Source: Bradyrhizobium sp. (lineage in GTDB: Bacteria > Pseudomonadota > Alphaproteobacteria > Rhizobiales > Xanthobacteraceae). Taken from it: a DNA stretch of 35,236 nt. The stretch is from contig NZ_JAGWUA010000025.1 of assembly GCF_028868675.1 (NCBI RefSeq), forward strand, positions 1 through 35,236, read 5' to 3'. Below, in pieces: positions 18,286 through 26,851 of this stretch. The notes beneath the pieces were generated by a model, which saw only the letters and a program-made list of their open reading frames with translations, was not told where the DNA came from and ran no database searches. The position numbers and the translations under genes are program-made. Position 1 is the stretch's first letter; each line of letters starts with the position of its first letter.

Positions 18286-18948
18286 ATGAAGCTTTCCGCA
18301 AAGGGTTTGACCGCAATCCTGTCCGTGATCACGATCGGGGCAGCGTTGACGATGCCGCTTTCGGGCGCATTCGCCGGCGATGACAACAACGTCACGGAGG
18401 ATCAGATCGCCCGCGCGCTGGCGCCGCCGCCGAAGAAGCCCCTGACCCGCAGTCTCTCGGTCGGACCGCAAACCGATACCGCCCCGAGCGCCGCGGAGAC
18501 CAAGCTGCTGCAGACCGTCCGCGGCCGCACCACGCGCTCGCTCTCGGTCAGCGAGCGCGAGGAAATCGCGACTGCCGCCCAGGACAAGCCGAACATCGAT
18601 CTGGAAATCACGTTCGAGTACAACTCGGCCGAGATCAGCCCGAAATCGCTGCCGTCCGTGCAGGCGCTGGGCCGCGCGCTCTCCCGTTCGGACCTCAAGG
18701 GCTCGACCTTCGTGGTTGCCGGCCACACCGACGCCGCCGGCGGCGAGGCCTACAACCAGGACCTGTCCGAACGCCGTGCGGATTCGATCAAGCGCTACCT
18801 GGTCGAGAAGTACAACATTCCGGCGACCGACCTCGTCACCGTCGGCTACGGCAAGAGCAAGCTGAAGGATCCGAGTCAGCCGATGTCGGAAGCGAACCGG
18901 CGGGTGCAGGTCGTCAACATGGAAAACAAGGCCACCGCATCCCAATGA
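18286..18948 (+). CDS. OmpA-domain envelope protein
   Basis: 220-aa periplasmic or outer-membrane-associated protein. A signal peptide (residues 1 to about 30, ending SGAFAG) is followed by a disordered part with two copies of TRSLSV (54-59 and 83-88). An OmpA/MotB peptidoglycan-binding domain (about 105-215) begins IDLEITFEYNSAEISPKS. The two peptidoglycan-contact residues are present: D149 in GHTDAAG and R164 in NQDLSERRA. There is no lipobox Cys. AGGAGGG gives a strong Shine-Dalgarno before ATG 18286; the frame is open upstream but only as an overlap of the caspase-fold gene. Probably cotranscribed with that gene. Confidence 0.9.
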   Translation: MKLSAKGLTAILSVITIGAALTMPLSGAFAGDDNNVTEDQIARALAPPPKKPLTRSLSVGPQTDTAPSAAETKLLQTVRGRTTRSLSVSEREEIATAAQDKPNIDLEITFEYNSAEISPKSLPSVQALGRALSRSDLKGSTFVVAGHTDAAGGEAYNQDLSERRADSIKRYLVEKYNIPATDLVTVGYGKSKLKDPSQPMSEANRRVQVVNMENKATASQ

Positions 18949-19008
18949 CCGCGGCATCATTGCTCGAGTGATCCTTCGCGATGTCGTGTAACGTCTCGTC
19001 TCCCACGC

Positions 19009-19032
19009 GCGTCCCGCGGCCTTGCGGGACGC
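19009..19032 (+). other. Perfect 9-bp hairpin after the OmpA-domain gene
   Basis: GCGTCCCGC and GCGGGACGC pair around GGCCTT, 60 bp after the OmpA stop and 82 bp before the adaptor gene. No T-run follows, so at most a weak or Rho-assisted terminator or an mRNA-stabilising stem. Confidence 0.4.
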
Positions 19033-19114
19033 CGCCGCGTTTCAGCAAATCGCTCTCAATGACGCCCGTGCGCCACGCCGCTGCGACGGCGACGCAGGCC
19101 AGGATGATCCGGCG

Positions 19115-20044
19115 ATGAACATCTCCGAATACCTCAAGCCTGCGGGAACCGTGGCGTTCATCGTTGTGCTCGGCGCCGGCTACTACTGGTTCGAGAACAG
19201 GCACCGTCCGGAGGTGAAGGAAACGCCGGGCGAGGCGCACGTCGTCGTGGCCAAGTCCACCAATGCGTGCTTCTCCGATCTGGTGCGAGTGACCGGCTTC
19301 TTCGTGCCGCGCCGAGAAGCCGTGGTCGTCGCCGATCAGGAGGGTTCGAAGGTCACCGACCTCTTCGTCACCGAAGGCACCAGCGTCACCGAGAACCAGG
19401 AGCTCGCCCGCCTCTCGGCCCCGCCGCCAATGCCGGGACAGCCGGCAAGACCGGGTCCGCAGGGGCCGGTCTCGCTCAAAGCTCCCGCCCCGGGCCTCGT
19501 GACCGAAGTCAGGACCATCGTCGGCGCGCCGGCTTCGCCGCAGGCGGGACCGATGTTCCGCATCGCGGTCAATGGCGAACTCGAGCTCGATGCCCAGGTC
19601 CCCGCGGTGCACATGTCCAAGCTCAATACCGGCGCGACGGTGCGGATCAGTCGCGACGCCGCGCCGGACCTCATCGGGCGGGTCCGCCTGGTCGCGCCCG
19701 AGATCGACCGCGCCACGCAGCTCGGCCGCGTCCGCATCAGCGTCACCAACAACCCGTCGCTCAAGGTCGGCATGTTCGCCCGCGCCAGCATCGACGCCAA
19801 GCGCAGCTGCGGCGTCGCAGTTCCCAAGACCGCCATCGACCACCTCACCATCCAGGTCGTCAAAGGCAACACGGTCGAGACGCGCAGGGTGCGGGTCGGG
19901 CTGACGTCCGACACCGCAACGGAAATCCTCGAAGGGCTCGACGTTGGCGAAATCGTCGTGGCCGACGCCGGCAGCTCGCTGCATGACGGCGACCAGATCA
20001 AGACCATGTTCGCCGATGAACTCGATCGATCGCGGGTACGCTGA
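19115..20044 (+). CDS. RND efflux periplasmic adaptor subunit
   Basis: 309-aa membrane fusion protein joining an RND permease to an outer-membrane channel. One N-terminal anchor helix (about 10-26, AGTVAFIVVLGAGYYWF) is followed by CFSDLVRVTGFFVPRREAVV (lipoyl/barrel start), a short hairpin-less lipoyl region, and the beta-barrel and membrane-proximal domains ending LDVGEIVVADAGSSLHDGDQI. The alpha-hairpin is very short, replaced by a Pro/Gly-rich loop (PPPMPGQPARPGPQG). The ATG at 19115 is chosen because the anchor starts there. Its stop overlaps the permease start by 1 nt (TGATG). A homologous adaptor is at 34181-35062. Confidence 0.9.
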   Translation: MNISEYLKPAGTVAFIVVLGAGYYWFENRHRPEVKETPGEAHVVVAKSTNACFSDLVRVTGFFVPRREAVVVADQEGSKVTDLFVTEGTSVTENQELARLSAPPPMPGQPARPGPQGPVSLKAPAPGLVTEVRTIVGAPASPQAGPMFRIAVNGELELDAQVPAVHMSKLNTGATVRISRDAAPDLIGRVRLVAPEIDRATQLGRVRISVTNNPSLKVGMFARASIDAKRSCGVAVPKTAIDHLTIQVVKGNTVETRRVRVGLTSDTATEILEGLDVGEIVVADAGSSLHDGDQIKTMFADELDRSRVR

Positions 20045-23000
20045 TGGCACTCAATATCTCGGCATGGTCGATCCGCAATCCGCTGCCGTCCGTCGTCTTT
20101 TCGATCATCCTCCTGATCCTGGGCTGGGTCTCCTTCACCAAGCTCGCGGTGACGCGGCTGCCGTCGGCGGACATCCCCGTGATCTCGGTGGCGGTGTCGC
20201 AGTTCGGCGCCGCGCCCGCCGAGCTTGAATCCCAGGTCACCAAGACCATCGAAGACGCGGTGTCGGGCGTCGAAGGCGTGCGGCACATCACCTCGTCGAT
20301 CACCGACGGCCTGTCGCTGACCACGATCCAGTTCGCGCTGGAGACCAATACCGACCGCGCGCTCAACGACGTCAAGGACGCGGTGACGCGCGTCCGCTCC
20401 AACCTGCCGCAGAACGTCACCGAGCCCCTGATCCAGCGCGTCGACGTGATCGGCCTGCCGATCGTCACCTATGCCGCGATCTCGCCCGGCAAGACGCCGG
20501 AGCAACTGTCCTATTTCGTCGACGACGTGGTCAAGCGCGCGCTGCAAGGCGTGCGCGGCGTCGCGCAGGTCGAGCGCATCGGCGGTGTCGAGCGCGAGAT
20601 CCTGGTCTCGCTCGATCCGGACCGGCTGCAGGCGATGGGCCTCACCGCGGTGAACGTCAGCCAGAGCCTGCGCGGCACCAATGTCGACGTCGCCGGCGGC
20701 CGCGCCGAAATCGGCAAGAACGACCAGGCGATCCGGACGCTGGCCGGCGCCAAGACGCTGGGCGATCTCGCCGGCACCATGATCCCGCTGTTCGGCGGCG
20801 GCGAGGTGCGGATCGACGACCTCGGCACCGTCACCGATACCATCGCCGACCGCCGCACCTTCGCCCGCTTCAATGGCGAGCCGGTGGTCGCGCTCGGCAT
20901 CAAGCGCTCCAAGGGCGCGAGCGACGTGGTGGTCGCCGCCGCCGTGCAGAAGCGCATCGATGCGCTCAAGGTCGCCTATCCCGACGTCGACCTCAAACTG
21001 ATCGACACCTCGGTCGAATACACCAAGGGCAACTACGAGGCCGCGATCTCCACCCTGTTCGAGGGCGCCATCCTCGCCGTCGTGATCGTGCTGCTGTTCC
21101 TGCGCGACCTGCGCGCCACCATCATCGCCGCGATCTCGCTGCCGCTGTCGATCTTCCCGGCGTTCTGGGCGATGGACATCCTGGGCTTCTCGCTCAACCT
21201 CGTCAGCTTCCTCGCCATCACGCTGTCCACCGGCATTCTCGTCGACGACGCCATCGTCGAGATCGAGAACATCGTGCGGCACATGAACATGGGCAAGTCG
21301 CCCTATCGCGCGGCGCTCGAAGCCGCCGACGAGATCGGGCTCGCGGTGATCGCGATCTCGTTCACCATCATCGCGATCTTCGCGCCGGCGAGCTTCATGT
21401 CGGGCATCGCCGGGCAGTTCTTCAAGCAGTTCGGCATCACCGTGTCGGTGCAGGTGTTCTTCTCGCTGCTCGCGGCGCGCTTCGTCACGCCGGTGCTGGC
21501 GGCGTATTTCCTCAAGCACCACTCCCATGAGGAGCCGCCGCCCGGCCGCGTGCTGCGGACCTATCACGGCATCGTTTCATGGTCGGTCAGGCACTATTTC
21601 ATCACCGTGCTGATCGGCCTCGGCATCTTCGCCGCCTCGATCTGGAGCATCACGCTGCTGCCGCAGGGCTTCCTGCCGGCGCAGGACAGCGCGCGCTCGC
21701 TGCTCGCGATCGAGCTGCCGCCGGGAACCCAGCTTGCCTATACCGAGAAGGTCACCGAGGACATCGTCGCTCGCCTGCGCAAGCGCGCCGAGGTGAAGAG
21801 CATCTTCGTCGACGGCGGCCGCGTGCCTCCGGGCACGCTGGAAGTTCGCCGCGCCGCGCTGATCATCAACTACACGCCGAAGCATGATCGCAAGATCACC
21901 CAGCGCGAGCTCGAATTCTCGATCAGCCAGGAGCTGGAGAACATCCCCGACATCCGCTTCTGGTTCCTCGACGAGAACGGCCTGCGCGCGATCTCGCTGG
22001 TCGTGACCGGCGTCGACGCCAACATCGTCAACAATGTCGCGAGCGAACTCGCGACGCAGATGAAGCGGATTCCGACCATCTCCAACGTGATCTCGGAAAC
22101 CGCGCTGGAGCGGCCGGAGCTGCGCATCCAGCCGCGCGCCGATCTCGCCGCGCGCCTCGGCGTCTCGACCGAGAGCCTGTCACAAACCATCCGGGTCGCG
22201 ACCATCGGCGACGTCGGTCCGGCGCTCGCCAAGTTCGACGTCGGCGACCGCCTTGTGCCGATCCGCGTGCAGCTCGAGGATGCCGCGCGCGGCAATCTGA
22301 AGACGCTCGAGCAGTTGCGCGTGCCGCTCGGCGAGCACGGCGAGAAGGGCGGCGTACCGCTGTCCGTCATCGCCGACGTCAAGCTCGACCAGGGCCCGAC
22401 CAGCATCAGCCGCTACGATCGCGAGCGTCAGGCGACGGTGGCCGCCGACCTCGTCGGAGCCGCGGCGCTCGGTGACGCCACCAGGAAGATCTACGAACTG
22501 CCCGTCATGAAGAGCCTGCCGAAGGGCGTCAAGGTCAGCCCGTCCGGCGACGCCGAAAGCCTGAACGAGCTGTCGGACGGCTTCGCCACCGCGATCACCG
22601 CCGGCCTGATGATGGTCTATGCCGTGCTGGTGCTGCTGTTCGGCACCTTCCTGCAGCCGATCACCATCCTGTTCTCGCTGCCGCTGTCGATCGGCGGCGC
22701 CATCGCCGCGCTGCTCGTCACCGGCAAGCAGCTCACGACGCCAGTGTGGATCGGCATCCTGATGCTGATGGGCATCGTCACCAAGAACGCGATCATGCTG
22801 GTGGAGTTTGCCATCGAGTCGATCCATGCCGGCAAGCCGCGGGACGAGGCGATGATCGACGCCGGCATGAAGCGCGCGCGCCCGATCGTGATGACCACGA
22901 TCGCAATGGCCGCCGGCATGATGCCGAGCGCGCTCGCGGTCGGCGCCGGCGGCGAATTCCGCTCGCCGATGGCGCTCGCGGTGATCGGCGGTCTCCTGTT

Positions 23001-23187
23001 CTCGACCATCCTGTCGCTGGTCTTCGTGCCGGCGATGTTCATGGTGATGGACGACGTCGGCGCCCTGATCTGGCGCTTCGGCAAGCGCATGATCGTGCAC
23101 AGCGCCGACTCGGACGAGGCGGGCAATCATCACGCGGCCGCCGGCCCTGCTGCGCCGCCAAACGTCGTGCATCCGGCGGCCGAATAG
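20044..23187 (+). CDS. RND family efflux permease (AcrB/MdtB-like, HAE1)
   Basis: 1047-aa inner-membrane proton antiporter, normal RND length. The first helix follows SIRNPLPSVVFSIILLILGW. The TM4 proton-relay pair D401-D402 is present in STGILVDDAIVEIENI, and the partner K914 is in GIVTKNAIMLVEFA. Two large periplasmic loops and the internal repeat of the family are evident. The end, after the last helix, is His/Ala/Pro-rich (NHHAAAGPAAPPNVVHPAAE). Translation is coupled to the adaptor by a 1-nt overlap. No TolC-type outer-membrane factor is adjacent. Substrates (drugs, solvents, lipids) cannot be read from sequence; no local repressor of the TetR type is present. Confidence 0.95.
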   Translation: MALNISAWSIRNPLPSVVFSIILLILGWVSFTKLAVTRLPSADIPVISVAVSQFGAAPAELESQVTKTIEDAVSGVEGVRHITSSITDGLSLTTIQFALETNTDRALNDVKDAVTRVRSNLPQNVTEPLIQRVDVIGLPIVTYAAISPGKTPEQLSYFVDDVVKRALQGVRGVAQVERIGGVEREILVSLDPDRLQAMGLTAVNVSQSLRGTNVDVAGGRAEIGKNDQAIRTLAGAKTLGDLAGTMIPLFGGGEVRIDDLGTVTDTIADRRTFARFNGEPVVALGIKRSKGASDVVVAAAVQKRIDALKVAYPDVDLKLIDTSVEYTKGNYEAAISTLFEGAILAVVIVLLFLRDLRATIIAAISLPLSIFPAFWAMDILGFSLNLVSFLAITLSTGILVDDAIVEIENIVRHMNMGKSPYRAALEAADEIGLAVIAISFTIIAIFAPASFMSGIAGQFFKQFGITVSVQVFFSLLAARFVTPVLAAYFLKHHSHEEPPPGRVLRTYHGIVSWSVRHYFITVLIGLGIFAASIWSITLLPQGFLPAQDSARSLLAIELPPGTQLAYTEKVTEDIVARLRKRAEVKSIFVDGGRVPPGTLEVRRAALIINYTPKHDRKITQRELEFSISQELENIPDIRFWFLDENGLRAISLVVTGVDANIVNNVASELATQMKRIPTISNVISETALERPELRIQPRADLAARLGVSTESLSQTIRVATIGDVGPALAKFDVGDRLVPIRVQLEDAARGNLKTLEQLRVPLGEHGEKGGVPLSVIADVKLDQGPTSISRYDRERQATVAADLVGAAALGDATRKIYELPVMKSLPKGVKVSPSGDAESLNELSDGFATAITAGLMMVYAVLVLLFGTFLQPITILFSLPLSIGGAIAALLVTGKQLTTPVWIGILMLMGIVTKNAIMLVEFAIESIHAGKPRDEAMIDAGMKRARPIVMTTIAMAAGMMPSALAVGAGGEFRSPMALAVIGGLLFSTILSLVFVPAMFMVMDDVGALIWRFGKRMIVHSADSDEAGNHHAAAGPAAPPNVVHPAAE

Positions 23188-23225
23188 CTGTCCTGCAGGA
23201 TCCGACCCAAGCACGGGAGTCGGCC

Positions 23226-23564
23226 ATGACGACGCTTCTCCCCAACGGCAGCAGAGCAATCGTGGACACCCGAAAGATTGAGGATTACTGCCTGAACTCT
23301 GCGCATCCACGAGGCCGGCACAAGGCACGCGTCTTTCGGGACGCGCTCGACCTTGAACGTGGTGACGCCCTTTGGCTACGCGACGCGCTTCTGGCAGCCG
23401 CACTCTCTCACGAGGCCGTTCAAACTTCAGCAGACCGTTGGGGAACCTATTGGCGTGTCGACATATTGCTCAGGCGACACGAGAAGCGATCTGTGGTAAG
23501 AACAATTTGGATCATCCGGGCCGGTGACGACCGACCGGCATTCGTTACCTGTTGGGTGCTATGA
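23226..23564 (+). CDS. DUF6883-like protein
   Basis: 112-aa protein resembling what I remember of the DUF6883 family: LPNGSRAIVDTRKIEDYCLN near the start, then HPRGRHKARVFRDALDL, a DALWLRDALLAAAL helix and a beta-rich end VRTIWIIRAGDDRPAFVTCWVL. Conserved R, K, H and D residues give it the look of a small enzyme or toxin-like domain, but no activity is proven. GGGAG precedes the ATG. Codon use is unlike its neighbours (GTA AGA ACA ATT TGG) and GC is visibly lower, a sign of recent acquisition. Its stop overlaps the next start (ATGA), so the two genes are a unit. Confidence 0.7.
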   Translation: MTTLLPNGSRAIVDTRKIEDYCLNSAHPRGRHKARVFRDALDLERGDALWLRDALLAAALSHEAVQTSADRWGTYWRVDILLRRHEKRSVVRTIWIIRAGDDRPAFVTCWVL

Positions 23565-23797
23565 TGGGTATGAGCAGCAAGGAGACGCGGGCGCCGGCAG
23601 TTCTAGACGTCGTTGCCCTGCTGTCTGACCTTCCAGAGCATCGATTGGCGCGTGGGAACGTAGGCACGATCGTTGCCGAATTGGACGATGAGTCGGTACT
23701 GGTCGAGTTCAGCGACGATGGCGGGCAGACATATGCCATCTCGCCCTGCCAGCGATCGGAGCTTCTCGCCTTGCACTACATTCCGGAAGCAGCCTGA
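23561..23797 (+). CDS. DUF4926-like protein
   Basis: 78-aa protein that matches the DUF4926 pattern: LDVVALLSDLPEHRLARGNVGTIVAEL, then DESVLVEFSDDGGQTYAISPC and a short Leu-rich end. It is a small beta-barrel-like fold, acidic in its middle. The start is taken as the ATG in the ATGA overlap with the upstream gene; in-frame ATGs at 23564 and 23570 are possible. DUF4926 proteins commonly lie beside DUF6883-type genes in my recollection, which would suit a toxin-antitoxin or effector-immunity pair. That role is inference; neither protein has a secretion signal. Confidence 0.7.
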   Translation: MMGMSSKETRAPAVLDVVALLSDLPEHRLARGNVGTIVAELDDESVLVEFSDDGGQTYAISPCQRSELLALHYIPEAA

Positions 23798-23808
23798 GCG
23801 CTCCGCTC

Positions 23809-24483
23809 CTACTCGTTCCGCGCGATCGTCGTCAGCTTGGCCATGTTCTTGAGCAGGATGCGGCCGCGCTGCAGGTCGAGGATCGCTTCCTTGCGCCAGG
23901 CCTGAAGCTGGCGGTTGACGCTCTCGCGCGCGGCGCCGACGAAGATGCCGAGCTGCTCCTGCGAGATGTGCACCTCGGAGCCGAAATCGGCCGCGAGCGC
24001 GCAAAGCCGCCGCGCCAGCCGCACCGGCAGGGGCTGCAGCATGGATTCCTCCATGCGCTCGCTCTGCCAGCGGATGCGCTGGCAGAGCAGCATGATGATC
24101 TTGATCGCGACCTTCGGCTCGCGTTCGAGGAAGGCGAGAAAATCCTCCCGCCGCAGTACGAACAATTCGCTCGCCTCTCCCGCGGTGGCATCCGCGGTGC
24201 GGTTCTGACCGTCGAGCACCGCGACCTCGCCGAACAGGTCGCCCGGCCCCATGAAGTTGAGCGTCAGGCGGCTGCCGTCGGAGGCGCCGGTCTCGATGCG
24301 GACCTGGCCGCGGCGCACGCCGTACAGCGCATCGCCGGCGTCGCCCTTCTGAAACAGCACCTCGCCGTTCGAAAGATGCTGGGTGTGGCAGAGATTTGAC
24401 AACCGCTGCAGCTCGTCCGCGCCGAGATCCGCGAACATCGGGTTCATCTTCAGAATGACCGCAAATTCGGCCTGCTTGCTCAT
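23809..24483 (-). CDS. Crp/Fnr family transcriptional regulator
   Basis: 224-aa regulator with an N-terminal cyclic-nucleotide-binding fold and a C-terminal HTH. The phosphate-binding cassette reads GDLFGEVAVLDGQNRTAD, with E86 and R95-T96 at the positions of CRP E72, R82 and S83, so cAMP or cGMP binding is plausible. There is no FNR-type cysteine cluster. The HTH is ISQEQLGIFVGAARESVNRQ with R186, E187 and R191 matching CRP R180, E181 and R185, which read TGTGA half-sites. The ATG at 24483 is chosen for AAAGG upstream. A TGTGT-N6-TCACA site lies 68-83 bp before the start, suggesting autoregulation. Confidence 0.9.
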   Translation of the reverse strand: MSKQAEFAVILKMNPMFADLGADELQRLSNLCHTQHLSNGEVLFQKGDAGDALYGVRRGQVRIETGASDGSRLTLNFMGPGDLFGEVAVLDGQNRTADATAGEASELFVLRREDFLAFLEREPKVAIKIIMLLCQRIRWQSERMEESMLQPLPVRLARRLCALAADFGSEVHISQEQLGIFVGAARESVNRQLQAWRKEAILDLQRGRILLKNMAKLTTIARNE

Positions 24484-24550
24484 CACAATACCTTTGGCAA
24501 TTCCATTGGAACCATGGCGACGACAATCGCGGAAACCCGCAGGACAGAAG

Positions 24551-24566
24551 TGTGTCATAAGTCACA
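24551..24566. promoter_or_regulatory. CRP-type site upstream of the Crp-family gene
   Basis: TGTGT-CATAAG-TCACA: one mismatch from TGTGA-N6-TCACA, in the 215-bp gap between the divergent Crp-family and AsmA-like genes. Together with the perfect site at 16389-16408 it supports a TGTGA-reading regulator. Confidence 0.5.
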
Positions 24567-24698
24567 TAACTTTGCAGCATCTCCTGGTTATTTTTGGCGG
24601 CTTGGAGCGGTCCGCTCTCCCGGGATAAGCTTGTGGGCAACGGACGGGCGCCGAGCCCGGCCGGGATCGGCGCCGCCAGCGACGTTTGGAAACTCGAC

Positions 24699-26723
24699 AT
24701 GAGAGCAGTGAAATTCGCCGGCGCTGCGGTCGCCGCCGTCATCGTCGTGATCTCGCTCCTGCTGGTGATCGGAATACCGTCGGGCTTCCTGGCCTCGACG
24801 ATCGCCTCGCGGGTCGAAAGCGCCACCGGCTATCGCATGACGATCGCAGGCAGCACCAGGATCAGCCTGTGGCCGACGCTGCAGATCACCCTGAACGACA
24901 TCACGCTGCAGGACCCGAAGGACCGCAGCGGCATCAGCCGCCTGACGATCGACAGCGTCAAGGCCGACATGACGCTCGCAAGCGCCTGGTCGGGTCATCC
25001 GCGCGTGAGCGAACTCGTCGTCACCCATCCCGTGCTCCATCAGCAACTGCTGCGCGAACGCCTGCCGAACACCGGCGCGGCGCCGAAGCCGGCCATAGAC
25101 ACCGGCGGCGTGAGCATCGATCGCATCAAGGTCATAGGCGGCGAGATCGCGTTCTCGGCGGTGCGCGACCGCGTCGAGAGCCGGATCACGGCCATCGACG
25201 CCGATATGATCGTCGGCGGCGCCCGCAAGGTGATGATCACGGGCACCGCGCGCCCGGGCGAACACGCGCTGAAATTCGACGTCAGGGCCAGCCTGCCCGC
25301 CGCGCCGGTCGAGCGGCAGACGACGCCGGTCGACTTCGCGATCGACATGCCCGACCTGCTGCACGCCCCGCTCAAGGGGCGTACCGACGTCCGGCTGAAC
25401 GGGCAGATCCTGATGTTCAACGGCGTCAGCGGCAGCCTCGGCGACGGCTCGTTCAACGGCTGGGCCTCGGTCGACATCGCGAGCAAGCCGCTGGTCAAGC
25501 TCGATCTCGATTTCCAGCGGCTCGAGGTTCCCCTTGCGAAATCGACGGCGCCAGCGTCGCAGCCCTGGAGCGATGCGCCGATCGACGTCTCCGGGCTCAA
25601 CTATTTCGACGCGCAGGTGCGGATCTCGGCAAGCGAGGCCAGGATCGGCGATGCGCGGCTCGCGCCGCTGGCGATCGATACCAGGCTCGCCGGCGGGGTG
25701 GTGAAGGCGGGCACGACCAATCTCGGCGCCTATGGCGGCCAGGTCAGCGGCGAGGTGATCCTGGACGCGACCTCGGGCGCACCGAGCTTTGCCATGCATT
25801 CCGATCTCGTCGGCGTCCGCGCGCTGCCGCTCCTCAACGGCCTTGCCGGCTTCGACCGGCTCGACGGCAAGCTGCAGGCCAAGATCGCGGTGCGCTCGGG
25901 CGGCACCAGCCAGCGCGCGCTGATGTCGAACATGCAGGGCACCGTGTTCGCCAATTTCCAGGACGGCGCCATTCGGGGCATCAACGTCGCGCAGATGATC
26001 CGCTCGCTGACCACCAGCACGCTGTCCGGCTGGCAGGAGAACGAGACGCTGAGCACCGACCTCACGCAGCTCTCCGCCTCGTTCCGCATCGACAAGGGGC
26101 GGGCGGTGACGACCGATCTCAACCTGGTCGGCCCGCTGGTCAAGGTGACCGGCGCCGGCACGGTCGATCTCGGCACCAAGCTGATGGCGTTCCGCGTCGA
26201 GCCGAAACTCGTGATGACGACGGAGGGCCAGGGGCGCGCATCCGACCCGATCGGCTTCGGCATTCCCGTGATGATCGACGGCCCGTGGTCGCAGCCGCGG
26301 ATCTACCCCGACATGGCCGGCGTGCTGGACAATCCGGATGCGGCCTATGCCAAGCTGCGCGAGATGGGCAAGGGCCTGTTCGGCCCCGGCGGCGCCGGGC
26401 TCGGCAGTCTGCTCGGGGGGCTCGGGCTTGGCGGCAGCAGCGCGCCGGGCAGCGCCCCCAATGATCCCAACCAGCCGGGGCAGCAGCCCGCGCAGGGCGG
26501 CCTGCTCGGCGGCGGGCTCGGCGAAGCCCTGGGCAACCTGATCCAGCAGGGACTGTCCGGCTCGGGCGGCACCGGCAGCGGAAGCGGCTCCGGCCACAGC
26601 CGCAGCATCCCGACCACGCCGACCGCGCCGGACGCGCAAGCGCCGCCGGCGCCGCCCACGAGCGACGAGCCGCAGGACAGCCAGCCGATGAATGACGTGC
26701 TGCGCCAGCTGTTTAACCGCTGA
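24699..26723 (+). CDS. AsmA family protein
   Basis: 674-aa envelope protein of the AsmA group, whose members resemble bridge-like lipid transfer proteins between the membranes. One N-terminal helix (about 4-28, VKFAGAAVAAVIVVISLLLV) anchors a long beta-rich periplasmic part. AsmA landmarks are GYRMTIAGSTRISLWPTLQI near the start and MQGTVFANFQDGAIRGINVA in the C-terminal domain, then GPWSQPRIYPDM. The last 110 residues are low-complexity (Gly/Pro/Gln/Ser, with GLGGSSAPGS-like stretches) and end NDVLRQLFNR. The ATG at 24699 is chosen because the helix starts there; the Shine-Dalgarno (GGAAA) is weak. It is divergent from the Crp-family gene. Confidence 0.88.
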   Translation: MRAVKFAGAAVAAVIVVISLLLVIGIPSGFLASTIASRVESATGYRMTIAGSTRISLWPTLQITLNDITLQDPKDRSGISRLTIDSVKADMTLASAWSGHPRVSELVVTHPVLHQQLLRERLPNTGAAPKPAIDTGGVSIDRIKVIGGEIAFSAVRDRVESRITAIDADMIVGGARKVMITGTARPGEHALKFDVRASLPAAPVERQTTPVDFAIDMPDLLHAPLKGRTDVRLNGQILMFNGVSGSLGDGSFNGWASVDIASKPLVKLDLDFQRLEVPLAKSTAPASQPWSDAPIDVSGLNYFDAQVRISASEARIGDARLAPLAIDTRLAGGVVKAGTTNLGAYGGQVSGEVILDATSGAPSFAMHSDLVGVRALPLLNGLAGFDRLDGKLQAKIAVRSGGTSQRALMSNMQGTVFANFQDGAIRGINVAQMIRSLTTSTLSGWQENETLSTDLTQLSASFRIDKGRAVTTDLNLVGPLVKVTGAGTVDLGTKLMAFRVEPKLVMTTEGQGRASDPIGFGIPVMIDGPWSQPRIYPDMAGVLDNPDAAYAKLREMGKGLFGPGGAGLGSLLGGLGLGGSSAPGSAPNDPNQPGQQPAQGGLLGGGLGEALGNLIQQGLSGSGGTGSGSGSGHSRSIPTTPTAPDAQAPPAPPTSDEPQDSQPMNDVLRQLFNR

Positions 26724-26776
26724 TTTCGGGCGGCGCGCACCCAATTCGCACCGTTTGCTGGGCTCCCCCTCCTCGG

Positions 26777-26798
26777 CCTCCCCCCACAAGGGGGGAGG
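26777..26798. repeat. G/C-run hairpin before the cyclase gene
   Basis: CCTCCCCCC and GGGGGGAGG pair perfectly around ACAA, in the 128-bp gap between the AsmA-like and cyclase genes. It is like the CTCCCC-GCAA-GGGGAG repeats of Bradyrhizobium genomes. A weaker relative is near 31792-31822. Confidence 0.6.
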
Positions 26799-26851
26799 GA
26801 GCGGGAGCGCAGTGCTTGTGCTAGAACGGCCCGATCCGGCACCGCCGGCGC

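Noticed and set aside
24588..26789. A 733-codon frame antisense to the AsmA-like gene
   Set aside because: Same reason: no recognisable domain, and the sense strand has a membrane helix and AsmA landmarks.
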